From positions 37,236 to 101,235 of the forward strand of contig CAXSAX010000009.1 of the NCBI GenBank assembly GCA_964235495.1: DNA of 64,000 nucleotides, written 5' to 3'. Shown in pieces: positions 24,255 to 33,107 of this stretch. Every line of letters starts with the position of its first letter. Within the stretch, counting starts at the first letter, position 1. The translations under genes and the position numbers were made by a program. This DNA is from LMUY01 sp964235495 (GTDB taxonomy: Bacteria; Pseudomonadota; Alphaproteobacteria; Acetobacterales; Acetobacteraceae). Below the pieces are notes generated by a model. That model was not told the DNA's origin and did no database searches. It saw only the letters and a program-made list of their open reading frames with translations.

Positions 24255-26696
24255 ATGTCCGATCCCGCCGCATCCCCGCCCGAAGCCACCCCCGGCAGCG
24301 CTGAGTACAGTGCCGACTCCATCTCCGTCCTGCGTGGGCTCGACGCGGTGCGCAAGCGCCCCGGCATGTACATCGGCGATACGGATGACGGCTCGGGCCT
24401 GCATCACATGGCGTTCGAGATCATCGACAACGCGGTGGACGAGGCGCAGGCCGGGTTCGCCACCAGCTGCTCGCTGACGCTGAACGCGGACGGCTCGGTG
24501 ACGGTGCGCGACGATGGTCGCGGCATTCCTACCGATATCCACCATGAGGAAGGCGTGTCCGCCGCCGAGGTGGTGCTGACCCGGCTGCACGCCGGCGGCA
24601 AGTTCAACCAGAACAGCTACAAGGTGTCCGGCGGGCTGCACGGCGTGGGCGCCGCCGTGGTCAACGCGCTGTCCGACTGGATGCATGTCCGCATCTGGCG
24701 CAACGGGCTGGAGCACTTCATTGGCTTCGCCAACGGGGACGCCGTGGCCCCGCTGGAGGTGGTGGGCCCGAGCCCCGAGCATTCCGGCACGGAGGTCACG
24801 TTCAAGCCGAGCCCGACCACCTTCACCAAGACCGAGTTCGAGTACGCCATCTTGGAGAAGCGGATGCGCGAGCTGGCGTTCCTGAACTCCGGCATGAAGA
24901 TTCGCCTGTGCGACGAGCGCCACGCCCCGGTGCAGGAAACCGACTTCCACTACGAGGGTGGGCTGATCGAGTTCGTCCGCTACCTCGACCGCTCCAAGAC
25001 GCCCGTGCTGGCCGAGCCGATCAGCGTCACGACGCTGGAGAGCCAGGTGGGCATCCGCGTCGAGTTCGCGCTGGAATGGAACGACAGCTTCCACGAGACC
25101 ATGCTGTGCTTCACCAACAACATCCCGCAGCGCGACGGCGGCAGCCACCTGGCCGGCTTCCGCCAGGCGCTGACCCGGGTGGTGACCAAGTATGCCGAGG
25201 GCATGGGCAAGAAGGACGTGGCCCTGGTCGGCGAGGACATGCGCGAGGGCATGACCGCCGTGCTGTCGGTCAAGGTGCCGGACCCCAAGTTCAGCAGCCA
25301 GACTAAGGACAAGCTGGTCAGCTCCGAGGTGCAGCCAGTGGTGCAGGCCGCCGTGGCGGACACGGTGAGCCACTGGTTCGAGACCCATCCGCGCGAGGCC
25401 AAGTCCATCGTGCAGAAGGTGATGGACGCGGCCAGCGCGCGCGAGGCCGCCCGCCGGGCCCGCGAGCTGACCCGGCGCAAGGGCGTGCTGGACGTGAGCA
25501 CCCTGCCGGGCAAGCTCGCCGACTGCCAGGAGCGCGACGCGGCCAAGGCCGAGATGTTCATCGTCGAGGGCGACAGCGCCGGCGGCTCCGCCAAGCAGGG
25601 CCGAGACCGCAAGTACCAGGCGATCCTGCCGCTGAAGGGCAAGATTCTGAACGTCGAGCGCGCCCGGTTCGACCGGATGCTGGGCTCGGCCGAGATCGGC
25701 ACGCTGATCACGGCGCTCGGCACCGGCATCGGCCGCGGCGAGCCGGAGCAGGGCGGCTTCGACATCAGCAAGCTGCGCTACCACCGCATCGTCATCATGA
25801 CGGACGCCGACGTGGACGGCAGCCACATCCGTACCCTGTTGCTGACGTTCTTCTTCCGCCAGATGCCCGAGCTGATCGAGCGCGGCTACCTCTACATCGC
25901 CCAGCCGCCGCTGTTCAAAGCGACCCGTGGCCGCGACGAGCGCTACATCAAGGACGAGGCGTCGCTGGAAGGCTACTTGCTGGACAAGGCGCTGGCGGAG
26001 GCTGTGCTGACCTACGCTGGACAGGACACGCTGCAGGGCGATGAACTGGCGGGCGAGGCCAAGTTCCTGCGCGAGGCGTGGCTGAACCTGCGCCGCTTGT
26101 CGAGCGCCGTGCCGACGGCGCTGCTGGAGCAGGCGGCGATCGCCGGGGTGCTGACGGCGGACCACGCCGGCACGATGGGGGAGCGCGCCGACCTGGCCGA
26201 CCGCTTGGCAGCCATCTCGGCCCCCTCCGAGCGTGGCTGGGTGGTGGACGCGGACGAGCGCGGCCTGACCATGCGGCGCACAGTGCGTGGCGTGGCCGAC
26301 TGGCACCGCATCGACGCCGGGTCGCTGCGCAGCGCTGAGGCGCGCTGGCTGTTCGACCGGCGCGAGGCGCTGGCGCAGAAGTTCGGCCAGCCTGCCGCGC
26401 TGAAGCTGGACCGCGACACCGTGAGCGTCCCCGGCCCGGCGAGCGCGTTTGACCGCATCCTGCAGCAGGGCCGCAAGGGCTTGTCCATCCAGCGGTTCAA
26501 GGGATTGGGCGAGATGAACCCCGACCAGCTCTGGAAAACCACGCTCGACCCGACAGTCCGCACCTTGCTGCAGGTGCGGGTTGGCGACGTGGAGGATGCG
26601 GCTGAGGTCTTCTCGACGTTGATGGGCGACGTGGTGGAGCCGCGCCGGGACTTCATCGTCGGCAACGCCTTAAGAGTGGCGAACCTGGACGTTTAG
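24255..26696 (+). CDS. gyrB: DNA gyrase subunit B
   Basis: ATPase subunit of gyrase, 813 residues from the chosen ATG. GHKL ATPase motifs: GLDAVRKRPGMYIGDTDDG, EIIDNAVDEA, DDGRGIPTDIHHEEG and SGGLHGVGAAVVNALS. TOPRIM: EGDSAGGSAKQGRDR and TDADVDGSHIRTLLL; C-terminal IQRFKGLGEMNPDQLW. Two starts are possible: an ATG 36 nt upstream (MAVPTDPESPHG) has no Shine-Dalgarno, whereas the chosen one (MSDPAAS) is preceded by GGAG at a distance of about 12 nt. Downstream lies an unknown gene at 37 nt. Confidence 0.97.
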   Translation: MSDPAASPPEATPGSAEYSADSISVLRGLDAVRKRPGMYIGDTDDGSGLHHMAFEIIDNAVDEAQAGFATSCSLTLNADGSVTVRDDGRGIPTDIHHEEGVSAAEVVLTRLHAGGKFNQNSYKVSGGLHGVGAAVVNALSDWMHVRIWRNGLEHFIGFANGDAVAPLEVVGPSPEHSGTEVTFKPSPTTFTKTEFEYAILEKRMRELAFLNSGMKIRLCDERHAPVQETDFHYEGGLIEFVRYLDRSKTPVLAEPISVTTLESQVGIRVEFALEWNDSFHETMLCFTNNIPQRDGGSHLAGFRQALTRVVTKYAEGMGKKDVALVGEDMREGMTAVLSVKVPDPKFSSQTKDKLVSSEVQPVVQAAVADTVSHWFETHPREAKSIVQKVMDAASAREAARRARELTRRKGVLDVSTLPGKLADCQERDAAKAEMFIVEGDSAGGSAKQGRDRKYQAILPLKGKILNVERARFDRMLGSAEIGTLITALGTGIGRGEPEQGGFDISKLRYHRIVIMTDADVDGSHIRTLLLTFFFRQMPELIERGYLYIAQPPLFKATRGRDERYIKDEASLEGYLLDKALAEAVLTYAGQDTLQGDELAGEAKFLREAWLNLRRLSSAVPTALLEQAAIAGVLTADHAGTMGERADLADRLAAISAPSERGWVVDADERGLTMRRTVRGVADWHRIDAGSLRSAEARWLFDRREALAQKFGQPAALKLDRDTVSVPGPASAFDRILQQGRKGLSIQRFKGLGEMNPDQLWKTTLDPTVRTLLQVRVGDVEDAAEVFSTLMGDVVEPRRDFIVGNALRVANLDV

Positions 26697-26733
26697 GGAT
26701 TTTGCAGGCTTCTTCGCAACTAGGGAGAATGCC

Positions 26734-27057
26734 GTGACCAAGCAGGAATTGACCGACTGGGCGCTGGCCAATGGCTGGCAGATGATCGCCGGGTGCCCGA
26801 GCCTGACCAAGCCGTCCTCGCGCAAGGAGGCCATCGTGCGCCTGGTGCTGAAGGCCACGGTGGCGCACGTCGAGGTGAAGAAGCCAGCCGGCAAATGGGA
26901 GAAGTTCGCGGGCGAGAGCTACGCCAAGATCGTGGCCGAGCCAGAAAGCGGCCTGCCGCACGGCCTGGGGTTCGAGGCCATTCCGGGCTTTGCCATGCTG
27001 ATGCGCGACAACAAGGACCAGAAGGTGTTCGCCGGCGCCGGGTGGGGCGGTTCTTAG
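26734..27057 (+). CDS. Uncharacterised small protein (107 aa)
   Basis: I do not recognise a family. The GTG start is preceded by AGGGAG at 7 nt. The product is a soluble, Lys/Trp-containing protein with one Cys; residues 1-45 look helical (MTKQELTDWALANGWQ and KEAIVRLVLK), followed by a strand-rich part (VEVKKPAGKWEKFAGESYAKI) and a glycine-rich tail (FAGAGWGGS). No signal peptide or membrane segment. It follows gyrB by 37 nt, and its stop touches the start region of the SDR gene (TAGTG), so it may be co-transcribed with both. Codon usage resembles its neighbours. Confidence 0.65.
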   Translation: MTKQELTDWALANGWQMIAGCPSLTKPSSRKEAIVRLVLKATVAHVEVKKPAGKWEKFAGESYAKIVAEPESGLPHGLGFEAIPGFAMLMRDNKDQKVFAGAGWGGS

Positions 27058-27062
27058 TGGCC

Positions 27063-27890
27063 ATGGACCTAAACGGGCGCTGGGTGCTGGTGACAGACGC
27101 CGCGTCCGGCATCGGCCACGAGACGGCGCTCGCCTTCGCCCGCAAGGGAGCCGACATCATCGCGGCCGACCTGGACGAGGCCCGGCTGGCCGAAACAGTC
27201 GGGCTGGTGCAAGCGGCCGGCCGGCGTTGCCTGCCCGTCGGGTGCGACGTGGCAGACCCGGCGGCCGTCGCGGCGCTGGCCGCCCGGGTCACGACGGAGG
27301 CGGCCGCCCCGGACGTGGTGGTGAACAACGCCGGGGTCGGCTTCCTCGGCCCGTTTTTGGACACGCCGCTGAGCGCCTGGACCCAGGTAATGGGCGTGAA
27401 CCTGATGGGCGTGGTGCACGTCAGCCGGGCATTCCTGCCGGGGATGATCGCCGCCGGCGGGGCGCGCCGCCTGGTCAACGTGTCCTCCGCGGCAGGCATC
27501 CATGCCGTGCCGAACCTGAGCGCCTACTCCGCCTCCAAGCACGCCGTGCTGGGCCTGTCTGACGCTCTGGCCATGGAGTTGCGGGACACAAGCGTCGGCG
27601 TCACTGCCGTATGCCCCGGCATCATCGACACGCCGATCGTGCGCAACCGCCGCGCTGTGGCGGACAGCGTGCCCGCCACGGCGCTCGACCGGCTGGACCG
27701 GCAGTACAAGGCCAAGGGCGTGCATCCCTCGGCGGTGGCGGCGCGGATCGTGCGCGCGGTGGAGCGCGGCGAGGATCTGGTGCTGGTCGGCCCGACGGCC
27801 GCCACGGTGTTCCATGCGCGCCGGGTATCGCGGGGCTTGCTGCGCAAGGCGAGCGTCTCGGGAGCGCGGGACCTCGGCTACGTGTGGTAG
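27063..27890 (+). CDS. Short-chain dehydrogenase/reductase
   Basis: A 275-residue classical SDR. Cofactor motif VTDAASGIGHETALAF, Asp in AADLDEARL favouring NAD, NNAG in VVNNAGVGFLG, catalytic Ser in NVSSAAGIHA and the YxxxK pair in SAYSASKHAVLG. The first glycine of the TGxxxGIG motif is Asp here (TDAASGIG). Start is ATG; a GTG two codons earlier overlaps the previous stop by 1 nt and is an alternative. The C-terminal third (KGVHPSAVAARIVRAVERGED) is typical of SDRs that act on hydrophobic alcohols or ketones. Substrate unknown. Confidence 0.9.
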   Translation: MDLNGRWVLVTDAASGIGHETALAFARKGADIIAADLDEARLAETVGLVQAAGRRCLPVGCDVADPAAVAALAARVTTEAAAPDVVVNNAGVGFLGPFLDTPLSAWTQVMGVNLMGVVHVSRAFLPGMIAAGGARRLVNVSSAAGIHAVPNLSAYSASKHAVLGLSDALAMELRDTSVGVTAVCPGIIDTPIVRNRRAVADSVPATALDRLDRQYKAKGVHPSAVAARIVRAVERGEDLVLVGPTAATVFHARRVSRGLLRKASVSGARDLGYVW

Positions 27891-27914
27891 GTCGGGGCGC
27901 TGCCCCGAACCCCA

Positions 27915-27935
27915 CCAGAGGACAGGGTCCTCTGG
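27915..27935. repeat. Palindromic intergenic hairpin
   Basis: Perfect 9-bp stem CCAGAGGAC / GTCCTCTGG with an AGG loop, next to a GGGGCGCTGCCCCGAACCCC block. Such GC-rich pairs recur between genes in many Acetobacteraceae. It lies between the convergent SDR and aldehyde dehydrogenase genes and may terminate both. Confidence 0.6.
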
Positions 27936-27969
27936 ACACCCGTTACGTCGTCAACAGGCCAGCGCCGCG

Positions 27970-29430
27970 CTAGCCACCCAGCACCATTTTCACGATCGCC
28001 TCCGCCTTGCCGTACGGCGCGTAGAACGCATCGATCTGGTCGCCTTGTCCCCGCACCACCACGCCCCGCGGGTTGGAAAACTCCCGGAAGCCGTCGAGCC
28101 CATGGTGGCGACCCATGCCGCTCATGCCGACGCCGCCGAACCCGAGCGAGGGCAGCGCCCCCTGCAAGGCGCAGGTGTTGACTGCAGCGCCTCCTGAGGT
28201 GATCTGCTCCAGCACGTGGTCCGTGGTGGCCTTGTCATCGCCGAAGACATAGGCCCCCAGCGGACGCTCGCCGGCGTTGATCTGGTCCACCGCGTCGTTC
28301 AGGTTATCATACGGCACCACCGGCAGGATTGGGCCGAAGATCTCCTCCGTCATGATGCGCAGGTCGGCCGCCGGGTCGATGGCGAGCGAGATCGGCATGC
28401 GGCGGGTCTCGCGGTCCACCCGGCCGTTCGGCTCCAGCTCGACTAGGGTGGTCTGCCGCTCCCGCGCTTCCTCCAGCATGGCGGACAAGCGGTCCAGGTG
28501 GCGCAGGGAGACGATGCCGGTGCACTCGGCGCTCTGCGAGTAGTCGGTCGCCACGCGGCCCATGAAGTCCTTTGACTTGGCCACGAAGCTGTCCATGTCG
28601 GCCCGCGGCACCAGGCAGTAATCGACCGAGATGCACATCTGGCCGTTCTTGACGGTCTTGGTGCCGATGATGGAATCGACGTTGGCCTGCGTCACTGAAC
28701 CCGGCGTCAGCACCGCCGGGCACTTGCCGCCCAGCTCCAGCGTGACCGGCGTGAGATTGCGCGAGGCCGCCTGCATCACCTGGCGGCCGACATCCGGGCT
28801 GCCGGTGTAGAGCAGGTGGTTCCACGGCAGGTCCGAGAAGGCGCGCGCCAGGCCGAGGCCGCCGATCGCCACATAGACCAAGGTCGCATCAAAGGTCGCT
28901 TCCACCATCTCGCGCAGCAGCTCGGCGCAGGCCGGGGTGTACTCGGAAGGCTTCACGATGACCCGGTTGCCCGCCGCGAGCATCTCGATCATGGGGCCGA
29001 CCGAGAGGTCGAACGGGAAGTTCCACGGCACGATGTTGCCGACCACGCCCTTCGGTTGGCTCTGGGTGTAAGCGTGCGCGGTGCCCAGGAAGGCCGGATC
29101 GACCTCGCGCGGGGAGGGGGCCATCCACTCCTCGAGCTTGCCCAGCACGTACTGCGCCCGGCCGACCGGGCCCAGCACCTCGATCAGCTCAGAGGCGCCG
29201 GTGGGATGCGAGCCGAAATCCTGGTTGAGGGCGATGCAGATGCGCTCGCGGTAGCTCAGCAGCATGCCGACCAGCTTGCCGATGCGCGCCTTGCGCTCCT
29301 CCAGGCTCGGATAGCGGTCGGCGGCGAAGGCGGCGCGCTGGGCGTCGAACGCCGCGTGGAGTTCGGCGATGGCGGCTTCGTCGCCTGCCGAGGCGGGCAG
29401 CGCCGACGTCTGGGTTTCCAAGATGGGCAT
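27970..29430 (-). CDS. Aldehyde dehydrogenase, coniferyl-aldehyde dehydrogenase-like
   Basis: NAD(P)-dependent aldehyde oxidation, 486 residues. Catalytic Cys in NGQMCISVDYCLVP, general-base Glu in VTLELGGKCPAVL, and cofactor-site KPSEYTPACAELL and LYTGSPDVGRQVM. The short family-specific start (ALPASAGDEAAIAELHAAFDAQR, with RYPSLEERKARIGKL) and the C terminus with PYGKAEAIVKMVLGG resemble the coniferyl-aldehyde dehydrogenase group (CALDH), but the natural substrate cannot be decided. ATG gives MPILETQTS with an excellent GGAGGAAA Shine-Dalgarno. It is divergent from the S46 peptidase gene, 134 nt apart. Confidence 0.9.
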   Translation of the reverse strand: MPILETQTSALPASAGDEAAIAELHAAFDAQRAAFAADRYPSLEERKARIGKLVGMLLSYRERICIALNQDFGSHPTGASELIEVLGPVGRAQYVLGKLEEWMAPSPREVDPAFLGTAHAYTQSQPKGVVGNIVPWNFPFDLSVGPMIEMLAAGNRVIVKPSEYTPACAELLREMVEATFDATLVYVAIGGLGLARAFSDLPWNHLLYTGSPDVGRQVMQAASRNLTPVTLELGGKCPAVLTPGSVTQANVDSIIGTKTVKNGQMCISVDYCLVPRADMDSFVAKSKDFMGRVATDYSQSAECTGIVSLRHLDRLSAMLEEARERQTTLVELEPNGRVDRETRRMPISLAIDPAADLRIMTEEIFGPILPVVPYDNLNDAVDQINAGERPLGAYVFGDDKATTDHVLEQITSGGAAVNTCALQGALPSLGFGGVGMSGMGRHHGLDGFREFSNPRGVVVRGQGDQIDAFYAPYGKAEAIVKMVLGG

Positions 29431-29564
29431 TGCGTTTCCTCCGAACTGTTTTTCCAATGTTTGCCCGGGTGCGGCGGGAAAGCCAGAAGATAAATCGCCC
29501 CGCTGCGATGGCCACTGCCAGGGCAAGCACGCTACAAGCCTCCTTCGCCAGACTTGGAGACTTC

Positions 29565-31625
29565 ATGCGCGTTGCCCCTTCTGCCGCCCTCGCCGCCGCT
29601 CTTGCCCTGGCTTGCAGCCCGGCGCTTGCCGATGAGGGCATGTGGACGTTCGACAACTTCCCGGCGGCCAAGATGGCGGCGCAGTACGGCTGGGCGCCGG
29701 ACCAGGCGTGGCTGGACCATGTGCGCTTAGCCTCGATCCGCCTGGCGCAGGGCTGCTCGGCCAGCCTGGTGTCGCCGCAGGGCTTGGTGATGACCAACCA
29801 TCACTGCGCCCGGGGGTGCATCGGCGCACTGTCTGACGCCCAGCACGACTACGTGGCCAACGGCTTCACCGCCGCAGCATTGGCGGACGAGCGGCCGTGC
29901 CCGGCGCTGGAAGCCAACCAGCTCACCGCCATCACGGACGTGACCCGCGCCATCCAGGACGCCACGGCCAGCCAGTCGGGCCAAGCCTTTGCCGATGCCG
30001 AGCGCGCCGCCATCGCCAAGGTCCAGAGCGACTGCGGCAACGGGGCGAATGTGCGCTGCCAGGTGGTGACGCTGTACAACGGCGGCCGCTACGACCTGTA
30101 CGCCTACAAGCGCTATCAGGATTTGCGGCTGGTCTGGGCGCCGGAGGATGCAATCGCGAACTTCGGCGGCGACCCGGACAACTTCAACTACCCGCGCTTC
30201 GCGCTCGATGCGGCGTTCGTGCGCATTTACGACGGCGGCAAGCCGCTGGCCTCGCCGGACTTCCTGCGCTTCTCCCAGGCCGGCGCGCAGCCTGGGGACA
30301 TCGCCTTCACCTCTGGCAACCCGGGCGCCACGGAGCGGACATCGACGGTGGCGCAACTCGAGTTCGTGCGCGACCAGGAGGAGCCGTTCCTCATCGACCT
30401 GTACGCCGAGCGGCGCGGCATATTCACCGAGCTTGCCACCAAGGGGCCGGAGCAGCAGCGCTTCTCGCGCACCCCCTTGTGGTCCGACGAGAACACCCTC
30501 AAGGCCCTGAAGGGCCGCCAGCTGGCCCTGGTGGAAGGCTCCATCATCCCGGACGCGGCGAAGGCCGAGGCCGCGCTGCGCGCCCAGGTGCAGGCCGACC
30601 CCAAGCTCGCCGCGGCTGACGGGGCATGGGACGCGATCGCCAAGGCGACCGAGCACCGCAAGGGCCTCTACCAACGCTACGACCTGCTGGAGCGGCTGCC
30701 GCGCTTCGCCGGTGGGCCCACGCTGCACCAGGCCACGTTGCTGAACCGCTATGCCGCCGAGATCGGCAAGCCCGATCCGCAACGGCTGCCCGAGTTCCAG
30801 GACGCCAACGCCCCGACCCTCAAGCAGGACGTGACGGCCGAGGCTCCGGTCTATGCGGAACTGGACCGCACCGAGATCGCTTGGTGGCTCACCAAGATGC
30901 GCGAGTACCTCGGCACGGACGATGCCGACGTGCGCGCGATCCTCGGCAGCCAGTCGCCGGAGCAGATCGCGGCGCAGATCGTGGATGGCACGAAGCTTGG
31001 CGACCCGAAGCTGCGGGCCTCCCTGCTGGCGGGCAGCGCGGCCGCCATCAACGCTTCCGATGACCCGATGCTGGCGTTCGTCCGCCGGCTCGACGGCCCA
31101 GCGCGGGCGGTGCGGGCCGACTACGAGAACAACGTCAAGGCGCTCGTCACCGAGAACGCGGCAGCGATCGCACGGGCCAAGTTCGCCCTCGAAGGCACCG
31201 CGGACTACCCGGACGCCACCTTCTCTCTGCGGCTCTCCTACGGCACGGTGAAGGGCTATGCCCAGAACGGCAAGGTGGTGGCGCCGTTCACCGACTTCGC
31301 CGGCGCTTACGCCCGCGCCACTGGTAACGAGCCCTTCGCTCTGCCGCCCAGCTGGATGAGCGCCAGGGCGGGCCTGGACGGGGCGACCCGGCTGGACATG
31401 GTCACCACCAACGACATCATTGGCGGCAACTCTGGCTCGCCGCTGATCGACCGCCAGGGCGAGGCGATCGGGCTGGTGTTCGACGGCAATATCCAGTCGC
31501 TGGGCGGGGATTTCGGCTACGACCCCAGCCAGAACCGCACGGTGGCGGTCGATGTCACCGCGATCCGCGAGGCGCTGGCCCACATCTACCGCGTCGACCG
31601 GCTGGTAACCGAGCTGTCTCGGTAA
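29565..31625 (+). CDS. S46 family periplasmic dipeptidyl-peptidase (DPP7-like)
   Basis: A 686-residue exported serine exopeptidase that removes dipeptides from the N terminus of peptides. It has a signal peptide (MRVAPSAALAAALALACSPALA), then the chymotrypsin-type domain split by a helical insert. The triad is His80 in VMTNHHCARG, an Asp near 203-205 in FGGDPDNFNYPRF and Ser623 in IIGGNSGSPLID. The residue after Phe-Asp (FDGN, Gly641, 18 past the serine) matches the glycine reported for DPP7, not the arginine of DPP11, suggesting preference for hydrophobic rather than acidic P1. A GGAG Shine-Dalgarno lies 5 nt before the ATG. Its products would be dipeptides, food for the peptide importer encoded further downstream. 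Confidence 0.93.
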   Translation: MRVAPSAALAAALALACSPALADEGMWTFDNFPAAKMAAQYGWAPDQAWLDHVRLASIRLAQGCSASLVSPQGLVMTNHHCARGCIGALSDAQHDYVANGFTAAALADERPCPALEANQLTAITDVTRAIQDATASQSGQAFADAERAAIAKVQSDCGNGANVRCQVVTLYNGGRYDLYAYKRYQDLRLVWAPEDAIANFGGDPDNFNYPRFALDAAFVRIYDGGKPLASPDFLRFSQAGAQPGDIAFTSGNPGATERTSTVAQLEFVRDQEEPFLIDLYAERRGIFTELATKGPEQQRFSRTPLWSDENTLKALKGRQLALVEGSIIPDAAKAEAALRAQVQADPKLAAADGAWDAIAKATEHRKGLYQRYDLLERLPRFAGGPTLHQATLLNRYAAEIGKPDPQRLPEFQDANAPTLKQDVTAEAPVYAELDRTEIAWWLTKMREYLGTDDADVRAILGSQSPEQIAAQIVDGTKLGDPKLRASLLAGSAAAINASDDPMLAFVRRLDGPARAVRADYENNVKALVTENAAAIARAKFALEGTADYPDATFSLRLSYGTVKGYAQNGKVVAPFTDFAGAYARATGNEPFALPPSWMSARAGLDGATRLDMVTTNDIIGGNSGSPLIDRQGEAIGLVFDGNIQSLGGDFGYDPSQNRTVAVDVTAIREALAHIYRVDRLVTELSR

Positions 31626-31664
31626 GGCGGGTTGCTCAAGCCAAGGTAAGACTTTTACACTCTA

Positions 31665-31694
31665 TTGACGCCTGTTCGGCGGCAATGGGATTAA
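31665..31694 (+). promoter_or_regulatory. Candidate sigma-70 promoter for the small ORF/TPR unit
   Basis: TTGACG and GATTAA are separated by 18 nt, about 70 nt before the 22-codon ORF. The region is AT-richer than its surroundings. Prediction by eye only. Confidence 0.4.
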
Positions 31695-31763
31695 AACGGT
31701 ATGCTGGCTAATGCTGGCAACGGAAGGTTGATCCCACATTGACCGCAGCGAAGGAGCAATCGC

Positions 31764-31832
31764 ATGAAGAAGACCATCACGCGTCTGACGACTCTTGCCG
31801 CCGATGGAAATGGCAGCGAGTTCAGGTACTAA
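31764..31832 (+). CDS. Small ORF (22 aa) upstream of a TPR protein
   Basis: ATG frame of 22 residues starting MKKTITRLTTLAAD and ending GSEFRY, with a good AAGGAG Shine-Dalgarno at 7 nt. It has a basic, hydrophobic N-terminal half and a polar, glycine-containing C-terminal half ending in Arg-Tyr, with no Cys and no typical signal peptide. It overlaps the start of the TPR-protein frame and ends 4 nt before an 11-bp perfect hairpin. It could be a precursor or signalling peptide, or a leader peptide controlling the TPR gene. I do not recognise a family. Confidence 0.5.
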   Translation: MKKTITRLTTLAADGNGSEFRY

Positions 31833-33099
31833 CACTGGTGGGCAGCCCCAAAGGCTGCCCACCCCGCTACCATTCCGAGCCTGGCTGAACCAAAGCTGGA
31901 TTGATCTTGCCCAGCCAGCCGGCGACGGGCATCTGACGCCCTGGGGCATTGAACTCGCTTACCAGGCCTTCGTCAGCAGCGATGACCTCCCGAGATTCAA
32001 CAGCATCGTCGCGACGAATTATCGTTTGCTGATCGCCGACGTCGCCCGTTCTTCCAAAGCGACCGTCGCCATCATCGCGCCAGACGAAGTGCCGTTGCCG
32101 GAGCGCAGCCCACGCTGGATGCAACTCTGCGACGCTGTGCTGTCCTATGAGCACTTGTCGCCTTCCCAGCGCGACAACCTTGTTTGGCTGCTGCACCGGC
32201 TGTGTTTCCACGAACTTGTGGCGAGGCTGACGTGCACTGAACCCACTTCGATCGGCTCCGATGTGGCGGCCTCGTTGCAAGTCACCCGAACGATCGCCCT
32301 CGCCTGCCTTTCCCGGACCCGCGGCGAAAACGCCTATGGCATGCTGTTTCAAGCGTTGTGGCCAGCATTGGCGGCAGGCTCCCCCGCAGCAGTGGAAGCG
32401 AGCTACCACCTGCTGATCGAGCACGCGAAAACCCACCCGGACTCAGCGCGTGCGGCGCAAGCCGCGGTGACGCATCAACGCATGGTGGAGCAAGCCTGTG
32501 TGCGGCTGCCCAAGTTCAGGGCTGGCCTGCTGTGGAGCCGGTTCTACCGCGCGCGGGCCTTTGTTCCGATGCTGGCGGGCGACATGGACGCCATGGTCCA
32601 CGATATGGACTCAGCCGAGCGCACGGCCCGCAGCCTCGTGCCAGACACCGAGGCCGAGCGCCACGCCGCCGCAGAGATCCTCTGGCCGGTGCTGGAGAGC
32701 CGGGTGCGCGAGGCGCAAGCGCTCGGCGACTTGCCGCTGGCTGAACGCCGTGCCCGCACCCTGATCGACGCAGCGCCGCTGAACCCGCGCGCCTGGCTGC
32801 ACCTGGGTGAAGTCCTGCTCTCGCTCGACCGGTTCGAGCATGCCATCGCGGTGTATCGCGAGGCGCATCGGCTCGGGCCGCCGGCGAGCGCGGTGGCGCT
32901 GTTCAACCTCGGCCAGTGCCACGAGATGCTGGACCAGGCGGAGCCCGCGATGGACGCCTATGCCGAGCTGCTGCAACTCGACCCGCTCGCCATTTCCGCC
33001 GCCGAACGCATCGCCTCGATCGCTGCGGAACACGGCGGCCGATACACCGGTTGGGCTGACGCCATCCTCGGCTCGCTCACGGCCCTGCGCGCGGCCTGA
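31804..33099 (+). CDS. TPR-repeat protein of unknown function
   Basis: About 431 residues from the first in-frame ATG. The start is uncertain: ATGs at 31804 and 31810 both lie inside the 22-codon ORF, no start codon follows for about 300 nt, and the hairpin at 31837 falls inside the frame. The N-terminal 230 residues (from PLPFRAWLNQSWIDL) are helical and not assigned to any family I know; the C-terminal third has clear TPR units (NPRAWLHLGEVLLSLDRFEH and AVALFNLGQCHEMLDQAEPA). No signal peptide is evident. It converges on the MFS gene (8 nt apart). Its pairing with a small ORF suggests a peptide-binding or peptide-modifying partner, which is inference. Confidence 0.7.
   Translation: MEMAASSGTNTGGQPQRLPTPLPFRAWLNQSWIDLAQPAGDGHLTPWGIELAYQAFVSSDDLPRFNSIVATNYRLLIADVARSSKATVAIIAPDEVPLPERSPRWMQLCDAVLSYEHLSPSQRDNLVWLLHRLCFHELVARLTCTEPTSIGSDVAASLQVTRTIALACLSRTRGENAYGMLFQALWPALAAGSPAAVEASYHLLIEHAKTHPDSARAAQAAVTHQRMVEQACVRLPKFRAGLLWSRFYRARAFVPMLAGDMDAMVHDMDSAERTARSLVPDTEAERHAAAEILWPVLESRVREAQALGDLPLAERRARTLIDAAPLNPRAWLHLGEVLLSLDRFEHAIAVYREAHRLGPPASAVALFNLGQCHEMLDQAEPAMDAYAELLQLDPLAISAAERIASIAAEHGGRYTGWADAILGSLTALRAA
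31837..31863 (+). other. 11-bp perfect hairpin between small ORF and TPR coding region
   Basis: GGTGGGCAGCC / GGCTGCCCACC with loop CCAAA, directly after the 22-codon stop and without a T run. It may stall ribosomes or polymerase or hide the start of the TPR gene. Confidence 0.7.
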
Positions 33100-33107
33100 C
33101 GGGCGCG

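Noticed and set aside
29727..31583. 618-codon minus-strand frame over the S46 peptidase
   Set aside because: Antisense to a gene with a complete catalytic triad; composition typical of a shadow frame.
31764..31832. Methanobactin-like metallophore precursor linked to the TonB receptor
   Set aside because: The 22-residue peptide has no cysteine and no MbnB/MbnC-like gene is present.
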